In this document: positions 43,989 to 52,516 of the stretch, piece after piece
How positions within the stretch are numbered: position 1 is the first letter of the stretch
Layout: the number at the start of each line of letters is the position of its first letter
Source: Streptomyces luteogriseus
GTDB taxonomy: Bacteria > Actinomycetota > Actinomycetes > Streptomycetales > Streptomycetaceae
Length of the DNA: 64,000 nt
Direction of reading: 5' to 3'
Assembly (NCBI RefSeq): GCF_014205055.1
Contig: NZ_JACHMS010000001.1
Location: 248,001-312,000 of the forward strand
The notes under the pieces: model-generated
Database searches by the model: none
What the model saw: the letters and a program-made list of their open reading frames with translations, nothing else
Told to the model about the DNA's origin: nothing
Position numbers and translations under genes: made by a program

Positions 43989-46121
43989 TCATGCCGGTGC
44001 GCCTCGCAGGCGGGAGACGCGCAGGAGGATCAGCGCGATGTCGTCGGTGTGCTGTCCGGGTGTGGTGTGGCGGACGAGCCGGTCGATGAGGCGTTCCAGG
44101 TCGTGTCCGTCGGCGGTGTCCAGGTGCCCGGCGAGATCGGCCGTGGTGCGGGTGACGTCGCTGCCGGGCAGTTCGACGAGGCCGTCGGTGTAGAGGGCGA
44201 GGGTCGTGCCGGGGAGCAGGGGCACGGTGGTGACGGGGTAGTCGTCGCCGGTGTCGATGCCCAGCAGCGGGCCGGGCTCGACGTCGAGGACGGCGGCGGG
44301 GTGCCGGGCGTGGCGCAGCAGCGGCGGCACGTGTCCCGCGCTTGCGAAGGACGCCTGTCCCCGGCTCAGGTCGAGGTGGGCGTAGAGGCAGGAGACGAGC
44401 AGTTCGGAGTCGAGGTCGGCCAGGAGCCGGTTGGTGCGGGCGAGGACCTGGCCGGGTGCGGCACCGGCGGTGGCGTGGGCGTGGATGGCGGTGCGGACCT
44501 GCCCCATGAGGGCGGCGGCAGCGACGCTGTGGCCTTCCACGTCGCCGATGACGGCGGCCGCGGTCGTGTCGTTCAGACGCAGGACGTCGAAGAAGTCCCC
44601 GCCGACCTCGGTGCCGTGGCCGGCGGGCAGATAGCGGGCGGCGACGTCGAGACCGGGCAGGCGCGGCAGGGCCCGGGGCAGCAGGGCGCGCTGGAGTTCG
44701 TGTACGAGCCGGTGTTTGGTGTCGTAGAGCCGGGCGCGGTCGAGGGCCTGGGCGATCAGGCCGGACAGCGAGGTGAGGACGGCGCGTTCGTCGGCGGTGA
44801 AGGTGTGCGGGCGGGCGTAGGACAGGATGCAGCAGCCGACCGGGCGGCCGGAGATGATCAGGGGGAGGAACGCCCAGGCCTGCTTGCCGCTGATCTGCGG
44901 TGCTTCGGGGTAGCTGGTGGCCAGTTCGGCGGGATCGGCGAAGAAGGCGGGGGTGCCGCTGGCGAGGACCTGGCCGGCGGGGGTGAGGTCGGTGTCCAGG
45001 GACAGGGCGTCGAGCCGCTCCGTGACGTCGGCCGGGTAGCCGTGGTGGCCGGTGATCTTCAGCCGTCCGGCGTCGACTCCGGACAGCACGAGGCCCTGGG
45101 CGCCGAAGGCGGGCAGGATCTGGTGGGCGATCAGTGCGACGAGGTCGCGCACGGTCACGGTCTCGGTGAGCGCGGCGGCCAGGTGCACGAGTTGGTAGAG
45201 GCGTCCCGTCGGTGCCACGACGGGGGGCCGTGCGCCGGTCGGCTGCGGCAGGGCCTCGGTCCGCTCCGCGCTCGGCAGGACGCGGACGCTGATGCCGCTG
45301 GTGTCGGGATAGAGCTGGAAGGTCAGAGGCTGGTCCGGTGGGCGGAGCGCGGTGAAGGACACGGGGGCGCGGCTGACGAGGGCCGTGCGGTAGTGGTCCT
45401 CGTAGACGGGGTCGTCGAGCCAGGGCAGGGACTGCCAGGGCCGGGTGCCGAGGAGCCGGTCGGCGTCGCGGCCGAGCAGGCGGGCCGCGGTGGCGGTGAC
45501 GAAGGTGACGCGGCCTTCCAGGTCGAGGGCCAGGGCGCCCTCGGGGAGGCGTTCGAGGTAGTCGGCGGCGGCCAGACCGGTCTGCGCGGGGTGACGGGTG
45601 GCGTCCACGGGGACGACGCGGGGCACGTCGGGCAGGGCCGGTGGCCGGCCGGCGTCGTCCAGGAGCCGGGCCATGCGGCGGGCGCTGGAGGTGATGTGGC
45701 CGCGTTCGCGTGGCGAGATCCGGCGCGGCCGGCCGGCGGGCCACATCAGCACGAGGCCGCCCCAGGAGCGCCGTACGCCGGTCAGCGGGACGGCGGCCAG
45801 GGCGAACGGGTAGGGCAGGACGGCGGCGGCGCGGGGGTAGCGGCGGGCCATCTCCTCCTGGCCGGCGACGCTGACCAGGGTGTCGTCGTGGATCGCGTCG
45901 GCGACCGGGACCGGTGCGGTGAGGGGCAGCCGCCGCCAGGGCGCGGTGAAGGCCGGCGGCAGACCGCACAGGGCCACCAGGCGCAGCACCGGCTCGGCCT
46001 CCTCGATGAGGTAGAGGCCGCCGATGGACGCGCCGGTGCCGCGTACGGTGTCGGCCAGTGCCACTCCCAGGACGTCGTCCAGCGATCCGGCGGCGCCGGG
46101 GTGCTCCGTGCTCCCGGGCAT
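43989..46121 (-). CDS. multi-sensor PP2C/SpoIIE-type serine phosphatase (GAF-PAS-GAF-PP2C)
   Basis: The product has 710 residues from ATG 46121 (GGAGGAC upstream). Order: GAF domain (about 15-155), PAS domain with LERLPEGALALDLEGRVTFV (about 180-275), GAF domain (about 310-470), SpoIIE domain (about 485-705) with EVGGDFFDVL, VIGDVEGHSVAAAALMGQVR, LYTDGLVELPG and TDDIALILL. It is soluble. It resembles the 40609-43176 protein in layout (LPWLDDPVYEDHY against TWLRDPAYEDRY), so the two are paralogues. It likely links an intracellular signal to a sigma-factor partner-switching circuit. Confidence 0.9.
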   Translation of the reverse strand: MPGSTEHPGAAGSLDDVLGVALADTVRGTGASIGGLYLIEEAEPVLRLVALCGLPPAFTAPWRRLPLTAPVPVADAIHDDTLVSVAGQEEMARRYPRAAAVLPYPFALAAVPLTGVRRSWGGLVLMWPAGRPRRISPRERGHITSSARRMARLLDDAGRPPALPDVPRVVPVDATRHPAQTGLAAADYLERLPEGALALDLEGRVTFVTATAARLLGRDADRLLGTRPWQSLPWLDDPVYEDHYRTALVSRAPVSFTALRPPDQPLTFQLYPDTSGISVRVLPSAERTEALPQPTGARPPVVAPTGRLYQLVHLAAALTETVTVRDLVALIAHQILPAFGAQGLVLSGVDAGRLKITGHHGYPADVTERLDALSLDTDLTPAGQVLASGTPAFFADPAELATSYPEAPQISGKQAWAFLPLIISGRPVGCCILSYARPHTFTADERAVLTSLSGLIAQALDRARLYDTKHRLVHELQRALLPRALPRLPGLDVAARYLPAGHGTEVGGDFFDVLRLNDTTAAAVIGDVEGHSVAAAALMGQVRTAIHAHATAGAAPGQVLARTNRLLADLDSELLVSCLYAHLDLSRGQASFASAGHVPPLLRHARHPAAVLDVEPGPLLGIDTGDDYPVTTVPLLPGTTLALYTDGLVELPGSDVTRTTADLAGHLDTADGHDLERLIDRLVRHTTPGQHTDDIALILLRVSRLRGAPA

Positions 46122-46332
46122 GGTGTCCTCCTGCTCCTGCCCGACGCCACGCCTGGCGGAGCGTGCGGGCATGTCCTCCCTACGGGTGCCCGGTTTGTGG
46201 CCGAATGCGCAGAACCGGGGTGCGGTCATGGGGCTGCCGGGGGCGGCGGCGCGGCCGTTTTGTGCGGACGGCCGTGGACGCGGGGCGCCGGCTGGCAGAA
46301 TCGGGAGCCCTGGACGGTATCGGGAGGCCTCC

Positions 46333-47085
46333 TTGCTGACGCTGACATCGCAGGACCCGTTGGCCGTCGCCGTCACGGAGGCGATACGGGCCGGGGATCT
46401 GCCCGGGCTGAGGCGGCTGCTCGCCGACCACCCCGGCCTGGCCACCGCGCGCGTCACCGAGCAGGGCGAGGACGGCAAGGGCACGCGCACGCTGCTGCAC
46501 ATCGCGGCCGACTGGCCCGGTCACTTCCCCAGGGGTGCTGAGGTCGTCGCGACCCTGGTCGCCGCCGGGGCCGACCCCCGGGCCCGCTTCGACGGTGCGC
46601 ACGCGGAGACGCCGCTGCACTGGGCCGCCAGCAACAACGACGTCCCCGTGCTGGACGCGCTCATCGCGGCCGGGGCCGACATCGAGGCGCCGGGGGCGGT
46701 CATCGGCGGTGGCAGCCCGCTCGCCGACGCCCGGGGATTCGGCCAGTGGCGCGCGGCGCACCGGCTGATCGAGCACGGCGCCCGCGTCACCCTCCAGGAC
46801 GCCGCCACGCTCGGCCTGCTCGACCGGGTCCGGGCCTTCGTCGAGGCGGACGAGCCGCCGTCACCGGACGAGATCACCAGCGCCCTCTGGGGCGCCTGCC
46901 ACGGCGGGCACCTGCCCGCCGCGCAATTCCTCCACCAACAGGGCGCCGACCCTCACTGGTGCGGTTACGACGGCATGACACCGCTCGACATCGCCCGCGC
47001 CCAGGACGCCGACGACGTCGTGCGGTGGCTGCGCGACCTGGGCGCGGACCGGCAGGCCTCCGGCGGGGCGCCTCACAGGCAGTAG
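46333..47085 (+). CDS. ankyrin-repeat protein
   Basis: The product has 250 residues with about four to five ankyrin repeats: AIRAGDLPGLRRLLADHPGL, TRTLLHIAADW..., AETPLHWAASNNDVPVLDALIAAGADIEAPG, and GMTPLDIARAQDADDVVRWL. The TTG start at 46333 follows GGGAGG by five bases. It is a soluble protein-binding scaffold by family; no partner is obvious. It is divergent from the phosphatase gene, and its last 13 bases overlap the convergent 60-residue gene. Confidence 0.85.
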   Translation: MLTLTSQDPLAVAVTEAIRAGDLPGLRRLLADHPGLATARVTEQGEDGKGTRTLLHIAADWPGHFPRGAEVVATLVAAGADPRARFDGAHAETPLHWAASNNDVPVLDALIAAGADIEAPGAVIGGGSPLADARGFGQWRAAHRLIEHGARVTLQDAATLGLLDRVRAFVEADEPPSPDEITSALWGACHGGHLPAAQFLHQQGADPHWCGYDGMTPLDIARAQDADDVVRWLRDLGADRQASGGAPHRQ

Positions 47086-47255
47086 CGCACGAGCCATTCG
47101 TCCTGGTTGTAGGCGGTGCGCGCCGGGTCGGGCACGCTGGCCGCCCGCTCCTCGACCATGTCCTCCACACGCACCGGCTCCGGCAGTGTGCCGAAGCGAG
47201 CCCGGCGGGCGGCACCCTCCGCCTCGCTCCCCTGCTGCGACGTCGCCTCGTCCAT
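47073..47255 (-). CDS. 60-residue acidic protein with a conserved-looking C-terminus
   Basis: An ATG at 47255 with AGGGGAAT upstream opens a 60-residue acidic protein ending TAYNQDEWLVRYCL. The middle reads FGTLPEPVRVEDMVEERAAS. I recall similar short Streptomyces proteins ending YNxDEWLVRYCL, so the tail is probably conserved. There is no signal peptide. The last residues overlap the convergent ankyrin gene by 13 bases. A small regulatory or peptide-precursor role can be imagined, but nothing shows it. Confidence 0.65.
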   Translation of the reverse strand: MDEATSQQGSEAEGAARRARFGTLPEPVRVEDMVEERAASVPDPARTAYNQDEWLVRYCL

Positions 47256-47512
47256 GGCGATTCCCCTCTCCGGCTGGTCGGTCCGACCGTTCGGCCCTTG
47301 GTGGGCAAAGAGTTGACGTGCGAGAGGGGCCCTTGGTTCCCGCCGCGTCGCTCAGCCTCTGCGATGGGCCGGTGAACCTCCTCGGGCCGGTGCCGTCCGC
47401 TGCGCCGACCCAGGTGACCCCTCACCGAAGACCGCGGCGGCCGCGGAGGGGCGCACCGTCTTGTTCGACCCTACGAACTTTCACCTCGGTGGTTTCCCCT
47501 GTGCCCCCACAG

Positions 47513-47533
47513 TGATAGGAAACCTTCCTATCA
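47513..47533. promoter_or_regulatory. operator palindrome upstream of chitosanase
   Basis: TGATAGGAA-ACC-TTCCTATCA has perfect 9-bp arms and a 3-base centre. It lies 49 bases upstream of the chitosanase start. In characterised Streptomyces the ROK-family repressor CsnR binds a palindrome in the csn promoter. This site fits that role by position and symmetry. No ROK gene is in the window. The rest of the 326-base gap 47256-47581 holds no gene. Confidence 0.7.
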
Positions 47534-47581
47534 GTTCTGCACGGCCCGCTCTTCCAACCCCCCACTCCGCTTGGAGGCACC

Positions 47582-48403
47582 GTGAGACACCCCTCGGCCC
47601 CGGCCACTCGCCGCACCGCCCTGGCACTGTTCGGCGCGGCCCTGGCCGCCACTCCGCTTCTGCGGCCGTCGCACGCCACGGCATCCGTGCGCGCGATCGG
47701 GCTCGACGACCCGGCGAAGAAGGAGATCGCCATGCAGCTCGTGTCGAGCGCGGAGAACTCCTCGCTCGACTGGAAGGCGCAGTACCAGTACATCGAGGAC
47801 ATCGGCGACGGCCGCGGCTACACCGCGGGCATCATCGGGTTCTGCTCCGGCACCGGCGACATGCTGGATCTCGTCGAGCTCTACGCCGACCGCAAGCCCG
47901 GCAACGTCCTCCAGAAGTACCTGCCGGCCCTGCGCGAGGTCGACGGCTCCGACTCGCACGACGGGCTCGACCCCGGCTTCCCCGGCGACTGGCGCCGGGC
48001 GGCGCGGGACGCCGAGTTCCGCCGCGCCCAGGACGACGAGCGCGACCGGGTGTACTTCGACCCCGCGGTCCGGCAGGGCAAGGCGGACGGGCTGCGCGTG
48101 CTGGGCCAGTTCGCCTACTACGACGCCATCGTCATGCACGGCGACGGCGGCGACCCCACGAGCTTCCGCAACATCCGCAAGCGGGCCCTGCGGACGGCGA
48201 AGCCGCCGGCGCAGGGCGGTGACGAGGTGACGTACCTCCACGCCTTCCTGGACGCACGGGTGTGGGCCATGAAGCAGGAGGAGGCGCACAGCGACACGAG
48301 CCGGGTCGACACGGCCCAGCGCGTCTTCCTGAACCGGCGCAACCTCGATCTCAACCCGCCGCTGGACTGGAAGGTCTACGGCGACAGCTACCACATCGGC
48401 TGA
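47582..48403 (+). CDS. csn: GH46 endo-chitosanase, Tat-type signal
   Basis: The product has 273 residues. A twin-arginine signal (TRRTALALFGAAL, about residues 9-35) precedes the GH46 domain. The catalytic pair is Glu58 (SSAENSS) and Asp76 (DIGDGRGYT), with Thr81 next to it, the same spacing as Glu22, Asp40 and Thr45 in the S. sp. N174 enzyme. It hydrolyses chitosan outside the cell. The GTG at 47582 follows GGAGG. The perfect palindrome at 47513-47533 suggests repression relieved by chitosan oligomers. It pairs functionally with the LPMO at 55753. Confidence 0.94.
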   Translation: MRHPSAPATRRTALALFGAALAATPLLRPSHATASVRAIGLDDPAKKEIAMQLVSSAENSSLDWKAQYQYIEDIGDGRGYTAGIIGFCSGTGDMLDLVELYADRKPGNVLQKYLPALREVDGSDSHDGLDPGFPGDWRRAARDAEFRRAQDDERDRVYFDPAVRQGKADGLRVLGQFAYYDAIVMHGDGGDPTSFRNIRKRALRTAKPPAQGGDEVTYLHAFLDARVWAMKQEEAHSDTSRVDTAQRVFLNRRNLDLNPPLDWKVYGDSYHIG

Positions 48404-48486
48404 CGCCCCGGCCCGGGAAGTGGTCCATCACGCAGGCACGGAAGTGGACTCCTTCCCGGGCCGCCCGGCTCCTTAGCGTCGCCCTC

Positions 48487-49449
48487 ATGAACGCCACCAC
48501 CACGCGCGGAGCCCTGCTCGCCGCGCTCGCCTGTGTCCTCGTCGGAGGGTCCTTCACCGCCAACAGCGTCCTGGGCGCCTACCCGTACGCCGGCGGCCAG
48601 TTCCTGCGCTACGGATTGGCCTGTCTGTTATTGCTCCCGGCGGCCGGGAAAGGCGTCGCCGACCGGCTGCAGGCCCTGAAACCCCGCCAGTGGGGCCGTC
48701 TCGCCGTGCTCGCGGCGGTCGGGATGGTCGGCTTCAACCTGGCCGTCCTCGCGGCCGAGCGCACGGCGGAACCGGCGGTGCCCGGCGTGTTCGTGGGCTG
48801 TGCGCCGGTGGTCGTCGCCGTGCTCGTCCCTCTCCTGGACGGGCGCGGGCCGCAGCGGGCGGTGCTGTACGGGGCGTTGCTCGTGGCCGTCGGCGCCTTC
48901 ACGGTCCAGGGCTGGGGGCGCACGGACGGCGCTGGCATCGCCTTCTCGGCCTGCGCCCTGGCAGGGGAGGTCGGGTTCGCCGTGCTCGCGGTCCCCCTGC
49001 TGCGGCCGCTGGGGCCCCGGCTGCTGTCGGCCGCGGTGTGCGCGGTCGCCGCACTGGAGTCGGCGGCGATCGGTCTGACGGCCGACGGGGGCGCGTGGCT
49101 GCGGCGTCCCGACGGCGTCGAGACAGCCGCGCTGCTGGGGCAGGCGGTGGTGGTCACCGTCGTCGGCTTCGTGTGCTGGTACATGGGCATGCAGCGGATC
49201 GGCGCGGAACGCGCCACCCTGTTCTCCGGCCTCATCCCGGTCGCGGCGGCCTGCACCGCGCCGCTCGTCGGCACGGGCTCCTACGGCCTCCCGCAGGCGG
49301 TGGGCAGCACGCTGGTCGGACTCGGTGTGGCGCTCGGGTCCGGGGTGCTGAGGCGCGCGGGAGGCGAGCGCGGTTCGCGGGAGCGGGCCTTTCGGGGGAA
49401 CGGACGCGCGGAGGCCCACGGCGTCCGCGTGGCCGAAAGGCCGGAATGA
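48487..49449 (+). CDS. EamA/DMT family transporter
   Basis: The product has 320 residues with about ten hydrophobic helices in two EamA halves: first AALACVLVGGSFTANSVLG and PYAGGQFLRYGLACLLLL, second FSACALAGEVGFAVLAVPLL and VVVTVVGFVCWYMGMQRIGA. This is the drug/metabolite exporter fold; the substrate is unknown. The C-terminus has a basic arginine-rich tail of about 35 residues. The ATG at 48487 is close to the csn stop (83 bases), with a partial inverted repeat (CCGGGAAG...CTTCCCGG) between them that may end the csn transcript. Confidence 0.85.
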   Translation: MNATTTRGALLAALACVLVGGSFTANSVLGAYPYAGGQFLRYGLACLLLLPAAGKGVADRLQALKPRQWGRLAVLAAVGMVGFNLAVLAAERTAEPAVPGVFVGCAPVVVAVLVPLLDGRGPQRAVLYGALLVAVGAFTVQGWGRTDGAGIAFSACALAGEVGFAVLAVPLLRPLGPRLLSAAVCAVAALESAAIGLTADGGAWLRRPDGVETAALLGQAVVVTVVGFVCWYMGMQRIGAERATLFSGLIPVAAACTAPLVGTGSYGLPQAVGSTLVGLGVALGSGVLRRAGGERGSRERAFRGNGRAEAHGVRVAERPE

Positions 49450-49507
49450 TCCCGCGCGCATCTAATGGGCGGCATTGACCTCCCGGCCGACACAGGAGAC
49501 CACGTCC

Positions 49508-51760
49508 ATGCCGCACAGCCGCACCGGTGAAGGGGACCAGAAGGCCGCGCGCGGAGGTGTGCTGCGGCGGCTGGGCGAGTGGTGCGCACGCCACTTCGTG
49601 ATCGTCATCATCGCCTGGCTGGTGGCGCTGGTGGCTCTGCAGGTCGTCAGCCGTGAATTCGGAGGGGCCTACTCCGACAACTTCAGTCTGCCCCAGGCGC
49701 AGGCCCAGAAGGGCCTGGACGTGCTGAAGGCGCACGATCCGCAGGCCGGCGGCTACAGCAGCCAGATCGTGATGCGCGACGACCAGCAGCCCCTGACCGC
49801 GCTGAGCTCCCAGATGTCCACGACGGTCGCCGATCTGGAGAAGCTCCCGCATGTGCTGTCCGCGCAGAACCCGCTGTCCGCGCCGGCCACGCCGAGCGGT
49901 CAGCAGAACGTGGGGCCGCTGTCGGACGACAAGAAGACGGCCTACATCACCGTCCGGTTCGACGTGCAGCCCTCGACACTGGGCGACGACTACCTCAATG
50001 GGGTCGACACCACCGTGCAGCCGTTGCGGTCGGCCGGGGCGGAGGTCGAGTACGGCGGCCCGCTCGGCGAGCTCGCCCGTCCCGCCGCCGACGACCGGGT
50101 GAGCGAGCTGATCGGTTTCGGCGTGGCGGTCATCGTGCTGCTGGTCGGGTTCGGAAGCGTGATCGCCGCTGTCGTCCCGCTGCTGAGCGCGCTGATCAGC
50201 GTCGTCGGCGGGCTCGCCATCCTCGGGCTGCTGGCGGCGGCCTTCACCTTCGCGACGGTCTCACCGACCCTGGCCACGATGATCGGCCTCGGTGTCGGCA
50301 TCGACTACGCCCTGTTCATGCTCACCCGGCACCGGCAGAACCTCATCGACGGCATGGACCCGGTGCGGGCCGCGGGTCAGGCCGCGAGCACCAGCGGCCA
50401 CGCCGTTCTCGTCTCGGGCTGCACGGTGATCATCGCGCTGGCGGGCCTTTTCGTGTCCGGGGTCTCCTTCATCTCCCTGCTCGGTGTCGCCGCCGCCGTC
50501 ACCGTCGTCTCGGCCGTCATCGGCGCGCTCACCCTGGTGCCGGCCCTGCTCGGCTTCATCGGCCGGCACATCGACCGCTACCACGTGCGCCCTCCCGTCG
50601 CCGAGACCGAAGCGGGGGCGGGTGACACGCCGCAGGGCACCTGGCACCGGTACGCGCAACGGGTGGAGCGCAGACCGCTGTGGTTCCTGTCGGCGGGTGT
50701 CGCCGTGGTCGTGGTCCTCGCGATCCCGTTGTTCTCCATCCAGCTCGGGCACATCGGTGACGGCGCCGACCCGACCTCCTTCACCGACCGGCGGGCCTAC
50801 GACCTGATGGCCGACGCCTTCGGGCCCGGCTCGAACGGCCCGCTCACGATCGTCATCGACCAGACGAACGTGCCTCAGTCGCAGCGCTCCGACCTGGCCT
50901 CGAAGTCCCAGCAGTCGCTCGACAAGGTCCAGGGCGCCGCCGTCGTCACTCCCCTGACGCCCACGCAGGACGGCGACCTCCTGGTCGGCACGGTCTACTC
51001 GACCAAGTCCCCGCAGAACTCCGCGACCACGGACCTGACCAACCGTCTCGTCGACGACACGCTGCCGGACGCCGTCCAGGGCACGGACGCCAAGGGCTAC
51101 GTCACCGGTACGACGGCGACCCAGGTCGACTTCCGTGACATCGTCGCCTCCCAGCTGCCGGTGATCATCGCCGTCGTGGTGGGGGTGGCGTTCCTGATCA
51201 TCCTCGCCGTGTTCCGGGGGCTGCTCGTCGCCGTCAAGGCCGCCGTCCTGAACGTGCTGTCGATCGCCGCGTCGTACGGGGTGGTCGTCGCGGTCTTCCA
51301 ATGGGGCTGGGGCGGCCCCGCTCTCGGGGTCCACGGCAAGGTGCCCATCGAGAGCTATGTGCCGATGATGATGTTCGCCATCGTCTTCGGCCTCAGCATG
51401 GACTACGAGATCTTCCTGCTCTCACGGGTCCACGAGGCCTGGCTCCGCACCGGGGACGCCAAGAGGTCGGTCGCGCACGCCCTGGAGATCACGGCCCGGG
51501 TCATCACCTGTGCCGCGCTGATCATGGTGAGCGTGTTCGCGGCGTTCATCGTCAGCGACAACATCGTGGTCAAGATGCTCGGGCTGGGGCTGGCCGTCAG
51601 CGTGCTCATCGACGCGACCGTCGTACGGCTGCTCATGGTGCCGGCCGTGATGACACTGCTCGGGCGGCACGCGTGGTGGATGCCCCGGTGGCTGGACCGG
51701 GTGATGCCGCACATCGACGCCGAGGGAGCACAGGCGGGGGCGCGTTCGGCGTCTTCCTGA
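49508..51760 (+). CDS. MMPL-family (RND-type) transporter
   Basis: The product has 750 residues. Two repeats, each of one helix, an extracytoplasmic domain of about 150 residues and five helices, as in MmpL proteins. TATMIGLGVGIDYALFMLTRHRQNL near residue 260 and FAIVFGLSMDYEIFLLSRVHEAWL near residue 620 contain the Asp-Tyr pairs used for proton relay. It probably exports lipids or hydrophobic compounds across the membrane by proton motive force. ATG 49508 with AGGAG nine bases upstream is preferred over TTG 49475. No TetR regulator is adjacent. Confidence 0.9.
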   Translation: MPHSRTGEGDQKAARGGVLRRLGEWCARHFVIVIIAWLVALVALQVVSREFGGAYSDNFSLPQAQAQKGLDVLKAHDPQAGGYSSQIVMRDDQQPLTALSSQMSTTVADLEKLPHVLSAQNPLSAPATPSGQQNVGPLSDDKKTAYITVRFDVQPSTLGDDYLNGVDTTVQPLRSAGAEVEYGGPLGELARPAADDRVSELIGFGVAVIVLLVGFGSVIAAVVPLLSALISVVGGLAILGLLAAAFTFATVSPTLATMIGLGVGIDYALFMLTRHRQNLIDGMDPVRAAGQAASTSGHAVLVSGCTVIIALAGLFVSGVSFISLLGVAAAVTVVSAVIGALTLVPALLGFIGRHIDRYHVRPPVAETEAGAGDTPQGTWHRYAQRVERRPLWFLSAGVAVVVVLAIPLFSIQLGHIGDGADPTSFTDRRAYDLMADAFGPGSNGPLTIVIDQTNVPQSQRSDLASKSQQSLDKVQGAAVVTPLTPTQDGDLLVGTVYSTKSPQNSATTDLTNRLVDDTLPDAVQGTDAKGYVTGTTATQVDFRDIVASQLPVIIAVVVGVAFLIILAVFRGLLVAVKAAVLNVLSIAASYGVVVAVFQWGWGGPALGVHGKVPIESYVPMMMFAIVFGLSMDYEIFLLSRVHEAWLRTGDAKRSVAHALEITARVITCAALIMVSVFAAFIVSDNIVVKMLGLGLAVSVLIDATVVRLLMVPAVMTLLGRHAWWMPRWLDRVMPHIDAEGAQAGARSASS

Positions 51761-52030
51761 ACTTTGCTCCAACTCCCTTGCGGCACCGGCTGCTTGCGAC
51801 GACACCGCACCTCAACTCGAACCCCTCAGTCCGAAACATCCCATTCTTACCCTTTTGACCTAGTCGGTGTGGTTAATCGAGGAGGGTGCGTAGGGGCCGG
51901 ACGCCGAAGCACGAGGTGCCGGCGGTGAGCCCCCGGCACCCGGCCCGCCGCGCCGAAGCGCGGTGGTTGACGGCGTATGCCGTCGCCGCGGGCGGTCCGG
52001 TTCCTCATCAAGACATCCGGGAGTTGCAGA

Positions 52031-52410
52031 ATGATCACCCGAGAGCAGATACCCACCGTGCTGGACCACCCGGTCCATGACGCCAGGGGCGACAAGATCG
52101 GCGATGCCAGGCACGTCTTCTTCGACGACGTCACCGGCGAGCCCGAGTGGGTCAGCGTACGGACCGGCCTGTTCGGCACCAGCGAGTCCTTCGTGCCCAT
52201 CCACGACGCGGCCCTCGTCGACAGGCGGAACACGACGTCACCCTCTACGAGGAACAGGCCGTGGTGGAGACCAGGGCAGTACCCAAGGAGCGGGTCCGCC
52301 TGACCACCGAAGAGGTCACGGAGGAGGAGACCGTCACCGGTGAGGTCCGCAAGGAACGCATCGAAACCGAGGGAACCGACGAGCAGGGGGACCAGCGGCC
52401 CCGCCCCTGA
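52031..52410 (+). pseudogene. PRC-barrel/DUF2382 stress protein, internally deleted
   Basis: From ATG 52031 the first ~63 residues are a normal PRC-barrel: IPTVLDHPVHDARGDKIGDARHVFFDD and WVSVRTGLFGTSESFVPIHDAALV. Near 52225 the frame is lost. In another frame the C-terminal DUF2382 end follows: AEHDVTLYEEQAVVETRAVP, ERVRLTTEEVTEEETVTGEVRKERIETEGTD, stopping at 52410. A normal PRC-DUF2382 protein has about 250-300 residues, so around 130 have been deleted with a frameshift at the joint. Similar genes are usual in Streptomyces stress regions. The 270 bases upstream hold no gene. Confidence 0.72.
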
Positions 52411-52421
52411 CCGCCACGATG

Positions 52422-52462
52422 AGCCCGGGGAGGGAGGACCGGCGATCCTGCCTCCCCGGGCT
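52422..52462. terminator. 12-bp stem hairpin
   Basis: AGCCCGGGGAGG (52422-52433) pairs with CCTCCCCGGGCT (52451-52462) over a 17-base loop. It lies between the PRC-barrel remnant (stop 52410) and the convergent TauE/SafE stop (52517), so it can act for both. Confidence 0.65.
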
Positions 52463-52516
52463 CCCTGCGTACCCGCCAGGACGAACAGGCCCTCCGCCGG
52501 TGAGGGGTTGCCGGGG

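Noticed and set aside
48413..48462. Inverted repeat between csn and the DMT gene as an operator
   Set aside because: Arms CCGGGAAG/CTTCCCGG are far apart and imperfect inside; a csn terminator is the simpler reading, so it is noted only in the gene entry.
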